From assembly GCA_963676635.1 (NCBI GenBank), contig OY781105.1, forward strand, positions 4,197,036 to 4,261,035: DNA of 64,000 nt, in the 5' to 3' direction. A program made the position numbers and the translations under genes. Positions 57,581 to 64,000 of the stretch are shown one piece after another. Under the pieces are notes generated by a model. It ran no database searches. It was not told where the DNA came from and saw only the letters and a list, made by a program, of their open reading frames with translations. The DNA is from GCA-002708315 sp963676635. Lineage in GTDB: Bacteria; Bacteroidota; Bacteroidia; Bacteroidales; F082. Position 1 is the stretch's first letter; every line of letters starts with the position of its first letter.

Positions 57581-58013
57581 TTCAGTCTCTTCTTGATCAT
57601 GATCATAGAACTTAAAGCTCCAGGATTATTGTAGTCAAAGGCAGTCAGAGACCACCATTACACATTATCGCATTACCTCACCACCAGCTTCACCGCATCC
57701 TTTTCAATACCATCTTCGATAAGTATGATGTGATAAATACCGGGGGATAGGGGGGAGTTATTTGAATTAAGGTTCCATGTTGTAGTGTATGTTCCTTTTT
57801 CAATGTGGCTGTCAACAATAACGGCTATACGCTGGCCGGAGTTATTGTAAGCTTCCAGTTTAAGCCTGTTAGCACCGGAGCTGTTAACGGTAATCATGGT
57901 GCTTGAGGAGGCAGGGTTGGGAGCGAGGCTAAGTAGTTTTTCTTTAGGTGCTACTGTATTATCAGGAACACCCACAGTAGGGTTCCACTCGTAGCATCCC
58001 ATGTCAATATTAT
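57581..58013. repeat. 433-bp direct duplication, copy 2
   Basis: This is the second copy of 54738-55170. Homology begins in TTCAGTCTCTTCTTGATCAT and ends in CATGTCAAT, one mismatch and TTAT. The sequence just before it (57520-57580) consists of dispersed words including ATCCGCCTCAGGCGGAGTAGG. Confidence 0.95.
57673..58013 (-). pseudogene. Duplicated 3' fragment of the beta-helix gene
   Basis: The fragment encodes the last ~113 residues of the protein at 54830 (from NIDMGCYEWNP to the end) with identical amino acids. Upstream of 58013 the frame stays open for a further 12 codons of unrelated sequence (MPKVIKIIKDHIN) that overlaps the presumed promoter of the rightward unit. With no signal peptide or helix it is a non-functional leftover. 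Confidence 0.92.
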
Positions 58014-58037
58014 TAATGTGGTCTTTAATTATTTTTA

Positions 58038-58045
58038 TAACTTTG
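58038..58045 (+). promoter_or_regulatory. -7 box TAACTTTG for the rightward surface-protein unit
   Basis: TAACTTTG fits TAnnTTTG and lies 70 bp before the ATG at 58116. A -33 box is not obvious. The duplication endpoint (58013) lies just upstream, so the duplication could have changed the regulation of this unit. Confidence 0.42.
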
Positions 58046-58115
58046 GGCAAAAGTCTGTTATATGATTATAAAGACAGTTTTGCGGGTTTATTGATGTAAA
58101 AACAATAACTAAAAA

Positions 58116-60725
58116 ATGACACTAAAAAAAAAGATACCTCTATTGTTAATTTTTGCATTTCTGTTTTGTTTCTTATTGAAAGCAGAAATAAATATAGTTG
58201 GTAACAATGTTCCAATAGATACAGTCAATAGAGGAAAATCAACCACCATTCAAACCGGCTGCTCCTTATACGAGGGAGTAGTTAACCCAGTAAACAGCAA
58301 AGCATATTTTTACAGCCGCGCTGAACATGATAAAAGTGATATTTTTGCTGTTAATACTACCGATAATACTGCCTATAAATTTGCAACAATAGAGGAATCA
58401 ATAGGAGGCATAGTGTATAATGCAAATACAAATGAGCTATTAGTATCCACATATAGTGATGATAGTGAAAACGGGGAGGTAATTGTTTACAATTGCGATA
58501 ACGGAGGGTCCGCAACGTTTGAACTCACAGGGTATAATCTCCTTGAGACTATGTATATATCCGATGCAGGTAAATTATACATAACCAGTGGCATGAGAAA
58601 CAATGCTACTCCTTATGTGCATATTTATGATGCAGTTACAGGCAGTTATTCTCATTTAGGAAGTGTTGCGATTACTGGTTTCGCGGCCGGGGAGGAGCTT
58701 TCCCGGTTGAAAGCAGGTTTTTGCGATAATGGTAATAACGGTGTGTATGCTTTTATTAGTGCAGTTACTGAAACAGCCACGGACCTTAGTGAAAATACAA
58801 CAACCGGTGTACTGTTTAATATGGACGAAAACTATAATATTTCCTATTATTCAGGAAGTGCAAATTACCGCAAGGTGTTAAAAAACAGTATTAACGATTT
58901 AATATATGTTCTTACAGAGGGCGATATTTTTAGTATAAGTTACAATCATAGTTTAGGGATATTTTCAACAGCAACAGCAGTTTTAGCACCTGGTAGTGAA
59001 TTGTCACCAATTGATATGGATATTGATAAAACTACGGGAAGACAGTATTATGCAGCAAGATATTCTGGTGATTATATATTGTGGACAGTATCTTTGGAAA
59101 ACTCATATGAGACAATTTTATCATTTGGCAGTGAGGATAAGGAAATACTATCATTGTATTATAATGATACAGACAAGAAGGTTTATACATATACAATACC
59201 CGGGGATGGAAATGATGACGACAGACACACCTACCTGAGTTGGTACGACCAGTTAGACGGGACAACAGGTACTATACAATTGTCGGATGAGGCAGCATCA
59301 AACCTGTGCCTGCCCGATACAAAAGATGATGGTTATATTTATTATAATCGTAATCAGATATTGTATGATCCTAATTACAAGAAGTTATTTATTCCCAATG
59401 GCATGCAAAGTAATATCAGTAGCATAAGCATTGATTATGAGTACTTGGATCTCGGTAATGATATAAGGTGGCTATCTTATCCAAGGATTGAGAATTTAGC
59501 TTCTGCCGGTGCACAGTATGTGGTTTCATCCAACGCAATGAATGATATGATAGTTGGCGAGGAGTTTGATGAGGGAGAGCTTAAATATTACAGTGGTGGT
59601 GATGTATTTTATCTTGTCTGGGATGCTGAAAGCGAGGAATGGACACCTGATGATGATTATCCTTTAGATAATATATACAGCAAAAACGGTTACAAGTTAA
59701 ACCTTTACGACAACGAGCAAAGGTGGCTGAAGTTAGAGGGTAGTGTTGAAGATCCTGATCTGGAGTTTGAAATATATAATGGTGACGAGAATTGGGTGGG
59801 TTATTTCCTTCCGTATTCGCAAAGCCCCTTCGATGCTATTTCAGAAACATTTCTCGATGAGATCAGCCTTATAAAAGGACAGTACTGGACATGTGTGCAT
59901 ACATGGTGCGATAATAACCTTACACCATGCTGGATATGCGCTGTATCGAAAGGCATTGACGAACCTGTTATAAATTACGGTGATATGGTTGTAATAGAGA
60001 TTTTTAGCAATGATATCGAGGATTTTCAATGGCAATTATCAGCTACACAGGGTGTTTCTGCTGAAGAACGTGAAGAAACAATAAACTATACTTTTACAGA
60101 ACAATCAGATTATTCAGCCGTATTTGTTGAACTGGATACAACAGATAATCCTGTGGAAATAGGAGCTTTTGTTGAAGATAGTTGCGTTGGAGCAACAACA
60201 GTGCTGGAAGAAGATACGCTGGTAATGATAGCCACATACACAGAAGGTATTAGCGGTGATATTTATTTTGAAGAATATTATGGTGATATGAAATCAACAT
60301 CACCACCTGTTAAGAGTTACATGGTTAAAAACAGTGCAAATGAGAAATACATCAACAGGACCATAAATACCGGGGAAAATAAGCCCTGTTATTTTGTTTC
60401 TTTTAAAGCAAAAAATGAAACAGAAGAAAATAAAGGCATTGATACAAACATGGATATTTCATGTTATCCCAATCCTGCGCAGGGTAGTTGTACTATAAAT
60501 TATTCAATTAAAAGCAATAAACCTGTTGCTGCTACAATAACAATATACGGGCTTTATGGAAATAAGGTAAATGAACTGCAGCAGGGTGAAGTAACACCGG
60601 GTAGTTATAGCACAGATTTTAGCTTATGCAATGCCAGCGGCGGTAAACTTGAAAGTGGTATATATATTATTGAATTACGATCGGGTCATAGTTATAAACA
60701 ATGTAAATTAGTAGTTATTAATTAA
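58116..60725 (+). CDS. Secreted display-type surface protein, T9SS type A sorting domain
   Basis: The 869-residue protein has a signal peptide (IPLLLIFAFLFCFLLKA) and then propeller-like strands (KAYFYSRAEHDKSDIFAVN, KLYITSGMRNN, KLFIPNGMQSNISSISID). The conserved late region includes GYFLPYSQSPFDAISE, WICAVSKGIDEPVINYGDMV and VEIGAFVEDSCVGATTV, matching the 1379-residue protein. A type A sorting tail (CYPNPAQGSCTINYS, ESGIYIIELRSGHSYKQC) ends the protein. It is about 500 residues shorter than the paralogue, mostly in the propeller part. It is followed 4 bp later by its beta-helix partner. The exact function is unknown. Confidence 0.9.
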   Translation: MTLKKKIPLLLIFAFLFCFLLKAEINIVGNNVPIDTVNRGKSTTIQTGCSLYEGVVNPVNSKAYFYSRAEHDKSDIFAVNTTDNTAYKFATIEESIGGIVYNANTNELLVSTYSDDSENGEVIVYNCDNGGSATFELTGYNLLETMYISDAGKLYITSGMRNNATPYVHIYDAVTGSYSHLGSVAITGFAAGEELSRLKAGFCDNGNNGVYAFISAVTETATDLSENTTTGVLFNMDENYNISYYSGSANYRKVLKNSINDLIYVLTEGDIFSISYNHSLGIFSTATAVLAPGSELSPIDMDIDKTTGRQYYAARYSGDYILWTVSLENSYETILSFGSEDKEILSLYYNDTDKKVYTYTIPGDGNDDDRHTYLSWYDQLDGTTGTIQLSDEAASNLCLPDTKDDGYIYYNRNQILYDPNYKKLFIPNGMQSNISSISIDYEYLDLGNDIRWLSYPRIENLASAGAQYVVSSNAMNDMIVGEEFDEGELKYYSGGDVFYLVWDAESEEWTPDDDYPLDNIYSKNGYKLNLYDNEQRWLKLEGSVEDPDLEFEIYNGDENWVGYFLPYSQSPFDAISETFLDEISLIKGQYWTCVHTWCDNNLTPCWICAVSKGIDEPVINYGDMVVIEIFSNDIEDFQWQLSATQGVSAEEREETINYTFTEQSDYSAVFVELDTTDNPVEIGAFVEDSCVGATTVLEEDTLVMIATYTEGISGDIYFEEYYGDMKSTSPPVKSYMVKNSANEKYINRTINTGENKPCYFVSFKAKNETEENKGIDTNMDISCYPNPAQGSCTINYSIKSNKPVAATITIYGLYGNKVNELQQGEVTPGSYSTDFSLCNASGGKLESGIYIIELRSGHSYKQCKLVVIN

Positions 60726-60729
60726 AGAG

Positions 60730-63078
60730 ATGAAACAAAATACTGTAAAAAAATATATTATTAGCAGTATTTCAACAATATTGCTAATAGTATTAAATAC
60801 ATCTATTTATGCGCAAATCATAACTGTAAAGCAGGATGGTACAGGTGATTTTACACAGATACAACAAGCCATTGATTTAGCTTTTACCGGCGACACTATT
60901 CTTGTTTACCCCGGCAGGTATTACGAAAATTTAAATTATATTGGAAAGGGTTTAGTAATTGGCAGTTTAAATATGACAACCGGCGATGCATCATATATCG
61001 GCAGTACCATAATCGATGGCAACCAAACCGGGTCATGTGTATTATTGGATAATGACGAGCAAGGAGCCTGCATATATGGCTTTACTATTGAAAATGGTTC
61101 AGGGACGTATAATAGTATTTTTTATACGATTGGAGGTGGAGTATGCATACGTGAGGATTGTAGCATAGACATAATAAACTGTATTATACAAAACAATTAT
61201 TCCGATTACTTTGGAGGTGGAATAAGTGCAAAAAAAGCCAATCTTTATTTATCGGGTACTACCATAAGAAATAATCATTCACATACTTCAGGAGGTGGTA
61301 TTGCTTATTCATATTATACCACGATTTTTTTTGATACAGTTAACTTATGCAATATATATAATAATTATGCTATTGCAGGATCGGATATTTATAAAGGCAC
61401 TTACTGTGATCCCCTGAGTTTTAAAGTTGATACATTTACAGTAGCTCAACCCACTCATTACTTTTTGTTTTCATACAATGGATATACATATTATTCGGGT
61501 AATGATATTGAATGTGATATGCAGCATTCGGTAATAGAACAGGTAAGTGGTGATTTGTATGTAAGTCCCGATGGGGATGACAGTAATGACGGAACCACTC
61601 CTGATACTCCCCTTCAACATTTGTATTATGCCTTATTAAAAACCCTGCCCGATAGTAATGAAATGCACAATATCTATCTAAGCCCTGGTACATGGTCGCC
61701 GTCAATGGGTGAACTTTTCCCTTTACATCCACGTAGTTTTACTAAAATTATTGGATATCATCGCGACTCTTGTTTTTTTGATGCAGAGCAGCAAACATAT
61801 CATTTAAAATCAAATATACAGGATAATAATTTCACAATTAAGAACCTGACTTTAACAAATGGATTAGGTGATGTAAATTACCTGTCATTTGGACGTGGAT
61901 CTTCGTCTTTCGGTGGTAGCAATAATATAACCCTAGACAGCATATTGTTTTGCAACAACAGGGGTGTCCGTGTAAGTGTGGGAGGAGCATCAGCGTGTGG
62001 AGGAGCTGTTTTTAATGACCTGGTATTTGAGAATAATATTGGGCCAACTGTTTTTTCAATATCAACACAATCATACAATTATGTTGTTCCGTTTATACGT
62101 GATACTATCAGCTTCACAAACTGTAGGTTTGCAAATAATATAAATGATACAGTATCAGGATTATTGGGAGGGGGTAAGGCACTTTCACTAAGGGGTGAAT
62201 ATCTACCCGAAAAAGAGGGTTATATTGTGTGTAAGTTGTTTAACTGTGAGTTTGTTGAAAATCATGCACCGCTTTCTGATTATGCTCAACATATAACAAT
62301 GCTTGAAAATAGCCATAATTATTTAATAAATTGTACAGTGGGAAATAATACCACTCCGTCTACCAATTGGGGATCTATGGGAGTATCAACTGATGCCAAA
62401 CTTTTTATGTATAATTCCATATTATATAATAACCAGCCCGGGGAGATGTATATCTGGTCGGATCCCAACTACTGGTTATGGGATTCAACGGAAGTATATA
62501 TTTATAACTCATTAATAGATGGCGGCGAGGAAGGAATAGTTGTAACAAGCCCTCAGTCGCGGCTTTATTACGAGAGTGGCAATATTGATACTGACCCATT
62601 GTGGGATACTTCAAACCAGCAGTTTCCATACAGTTTACAAGCAAATTCTCCATGTGTTGATGCAGGCACATTGGACATTCCCGACTGGCTTGAGTTTCCG
62701 GAGACGGATTTAGCCGGCAACCCGCGTATAGTTGGTAATAGTATTGATATGGGAGCTTATGAATACGACCCCAGTGTACAGGTTGATGAGTTAAATGGAA
62801 ACACTAACCCAATGATGAATGTGTATCCTAATCCCATGTCGGATGTTTTATATATTTCATATCAGATAAAAACCAAGGCACATATAAAATTGGATATTTA
62901 TGATATAAACGGTATCCTGGTAAGAACCCTGGTTAATATGCAAACCTATCCCGGCAAGGGGCAATTAAAATGGGATGGTAAAAACAAAACAGGTAACATC
63001 ATGCCCCCGGGCACATACCTGGTATCACTTACCGTTAATGATAAGGAAACAGAGACTATTAAGGTTTTGAAGAGATGA
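60730..63078 (+). CDS. Secreted parallel beta-helix protein, choice-of-anchor Q, T9SS type A sorting domain
   Basis: The 782-residue protein has a signal peptide (IISSISTILLIVLNTSIYAQ), the opening TVKQDGTGDFTQIQQAIDLA with VYPGRYYENL, beta-helix coils, LYVSPDGDDSNDGTTPDTPL mid-protein, the choice-of-anchor Q signature NSPCVDAGTLDIPDWLEFPE with GNPRIVGNSIDMGAYEYDP, and a FlgD-like type A tail (VYPNPMSDVLYISYQ, PPGTYLVSLTVNDKE). It starts 4 bp after the display gene, so the pair is one transcript. Of the three units this one looks the most intact. Confidence 0.94.
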   Translation: MKQNTVKKYIISSISTILLIVLNTSIYAQIITVKQDGTGDFTQIQQAIDLAFTGDTILVYPGRYYENLNYIGKGLVIGSLNMTTGDASYIGSTIIDGNQTGSCVLLDNDEQGACIYGFTIENGSGTYNSIFYTIGGGVCIREDCSIDIINCIIQNNYSDYFGGGISAKKANLYLSGTTIRNNHSHTSGGGIAYSYYTTIFFDTVNLCNIYNNYAIAGSDIYKGTYCDPLSFKVDTFTVAQPTHYFLFSYNGYTYYSGNDIECDMQHSVIEQVSGDLYVSPDGDDSNDGTTPDTPLQHLYYALLKTLPDSNEMHNIYLSPGTWSPSMGELFPLHPRSFTKIIGYHRDSCFFDAEQQTYHLKSNIQDNNFTIKNLTLTNGLGDVNYLSFGRGSSSFGGSNNITLDSILFCNNRGVRVSVGGASACGGAVFNDLVFENNIGPTVFSISTQSYNYVVPFIRDTISFTNCRFANNINDTVSGLLGGGKALSLRGEYLPEKEGYIVCKLFNCEFVENHAPLSDYAQHITMLENSHNYLINCTVGNNTTPSTNWGSMGVSTDAKLFMYNSILYNNQPGEMYIWSDPNYWLWDSTEVYIYNSLIDGGEEGIVVTSPQSRLYYESGNIDTDPLWDTSNQQFPYSLQANSPCVDAGTLDIPDWLEFPETDLAGNPRIVGNSIDMGAYEYDPSVQVDELNGNTNPMMNVYPNPMSDVLYISYQIKTKAHIKLDIYDINGILVRTLVNMQTYPGKGQLKWDGKNKTGNIMPPGTYLVSLTVNDKETETIKVLKR

Positions 63079-63360
63079 TAGGATTATTATGGGGACTTGG
63101 GAACTGAAGAGACTGAAGGGACTGGCCCCTCCTACTCCGCCTGATGCGGATACGGCGGGCAAGGAGAGACTGAAGGGACAAGGGAAAATGAAAAATGAAT
63201 AATGAAAAATGACAGGGGAACAAAGTGAGAGAAACGCTCTGCTCACCGTTCATCCGCCGATGGGCGGACACGGCCACTACTCACCACTCCCCATCCGCCG
63301 GTAGTCGGACGCAGTTCACCAAAAAAAGGGAACCTCCTGAGGCGGTCAGGCAGGGACGAG
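63079..63360. repeat. Modular palindrome-rich intergenic repeat
   Basis: The stretch contains ACTCCGCCTGATGCGGATACGG, CATCCGCCGATGGGCGGACAC, CATCCGCCGGTAGTCGGACGC and GAACCTCCTGAGGCGGTCAGG set among AAGGAGAGACTGAAGGGAC and AATGAAAAATGAATAATG words. The same modules occur at 37.2 and 39.4 kb. Confidence 0.72.
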
Positions 63361-63660
63361 AGACAAGGGACGAGAGACAAGGGACAAGGGGAAACCAGTT
63401 GACAATCCCGAAAAGTGGGGTTTTGGTTATTAGACTTTTGGTGCTTGGGATTTATTTGTTATTTGGTGCTTGGTAATTGGAATTTTAAAGTGACAAGGGA
63501 CGAGAGACAAGGGACGAGAGACAAGGGACAAGGGGAAACCAGTTGACAATCCCGAAAAGTGGGGTTTTGGTTATTAGACTTTTGGTGCTTGGGATTTATT
63601 TGTTATTTGGTGCTTGGTAATTGGAATTTTGAAGTGACAAGGGACGAGGGACAAGGGACT
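63361..63660. repeat. 144-bp tandem repeat, two copies
   Basis: GGGGAAACCAGTTGACAATC recurs with a 144-bp offset (63389 and 63533). Each unit contains GGTTATTAGACTTTTGGTGC and GGTGCTTGGTAATTGGAATT and begins with (GGGACGAGAGACAA)n. It is the inverted counterpart of the block flanking the IS3 element at 1.8-2.45 and 3.94 kb. Confidence 0.85.
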
Positions 63661-63669
63661 AGGAGTGAC

Positions 63670-63900
63670 AAGATGACAAACCCCAACATTGAACGTTGAA
63701 CATCATAGCCCTGAAAGGGCGTCCTGTAATAGCATATGGCGGAAGCCCTATGACCGTGGCGAAGTACTTATTAAGGCTGAAAGTCTGGTCTGTTTTTGTG
63801 TGTTATGATTGAAATTACGCCAGGTTTATTCGCTTATGCGATTTTAACGTTGTCCAATAAATAAATCAAAAAGCACTGAGTTGAGGTTACCAGTGACGCA
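63670..63900. repeat. Dispersed repeats (inverted copy of the 43.2-kb block)
   Basis: CATCATAGCCCTGAAAGGGCG, CCTGTAATAGCATATGGCGG, AAGCCCTATGACCGTGGCGA and TTATTAAGGCTGAAAGTCTGG are the complement of 43.17-43.26 kb. Words related to family B (TTATTCGCTTATGCGATTTT) follow. Confidence 0.65.
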
Positions 63901-63917
63901 GTATTGGAAAATCACCT

Positions 63918-63925
63918 TATATTTG
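63918..63925 (+). promoter_or_regulatory. -7 box TATATTTG upstream of the right-edge gene
   Basis: TATATTTG fits TAnnTTTG and lies about 45 bp before the ATG at 63970, giving a leader of about 35-40 nt. No -33 box was recognised. Confidence 0.45.
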
Positions 63926-63969
63926 CATCGCTTGTGCTAATGTTAAGCCCGGGCAAAACAAAACTAGTT

Positions 63970-64000
63970 ATGATGCAAAAACCACTTATTCTATTACTAA
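63970..64000 (+). CDS. Start of a probable exported protein (runs off window)
   Basis: Ten codons are visible: MMQKPLILLL, which look like the beginning of a signal peptide. The well-placed -7 box at 63918 supports a real start at 63970 or 63973. Nothing further can be said. Confidence 0.45.
   Translation, partial: MMQKPLILLL

Noticed and set aside
63025..63476. Overlapping short frames on both strands after the last beta-helix gene
   Set aside because: They are translations of the word-like repeats, without start context or domain.

Overview
The window is from an AT-rich member of the Bacteroidota, most likely a Bacteroidales/Marinilabiliales-type gliding or surface-active species. The evidence is a PorP/SprF-family protein, many secreted proteins with type IX secretion (T9SS) type A or type B C-terminal sorting domains, PKD-repeat giant proteins, a Bacteroidota-type core operon (DUF7935, DUF2520, KdsC-like HAD, UbiA, Maf), and several upstream sequences that fit the Bacteroidota -7 consensus TAnnTTTG. 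No rRNA, tRNA or CRISPR array was recognised.

Layout. 1-1551: start of a PKD-type giant surface protein running off the left edge. 1.6-4.05 kb: repeats and an intact IS3-family element. 4.06-15.3 kb: a T9SS type B protein of 3359 residues with about 28 PKD repeats, followed by a PorP/SprF partner. 15.8-19.3 kb: a divergent Asp-box beta-propeller protein with a type A sorting domain. 20.6-27.1 kb: a two-gene surface-protein unit (1379-residue display protein plus beta-helix protein). 27.7-36.8 kb: an accessory island with hipBA, a broken hsdM, two GxxExxY genes duplicated in tandem, a small membrane protein, a DUF1016/PDDEXK nuclease gene with two nonsense codons, an IS110-family element, and an ADP-ribosylglycohydrolase whose C-terminus is supplied by that element. 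36.8-43.9 kb: almost gene-free and packed with structured repeats, an iteron-like cluster and a second kind of IS110 element. 43.9-47.4 kb: another type B surface protein. 47.7-52.6 kb: ordinary housekeeping genes. 53.0-54.4 kb: a second copy of the first IS110 element with a nonsense codon. 54.8-63.1 kb: two more copies of the display-protein/beta-helix unit, one reduced to a 96-residue remnant plus its beta-helix gene. 63.1-64 kb: repeats and the first codons of another exported protein.

How the genes work together. The giant PKD protein and PorP homologue form a likely operon in which the PorP/SprF-like protein helps export or retain the type B cargo. The paired display/beta-helix genes occur three times in the same transcription order, so they look like a co-secreted module that has been duplicated and is now decaying at one locus. 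The accessory island shows active decay: in-frame nonsense codons, truncation and IS insertions.

The most unusual content is between genes. Several families of dispersed repeats carry a short GC-rich palindromic module (TCCGCC...GGCGGA) that is present in some copies of a host repeat and absent from others, as though it inserts as a unit. Both kinds of IS110 element have a long conserved non-coding end, at opposite ends of the transposase gene, where a bridge RNA would be expected. For one of them the empty target site survives twice in the same window.
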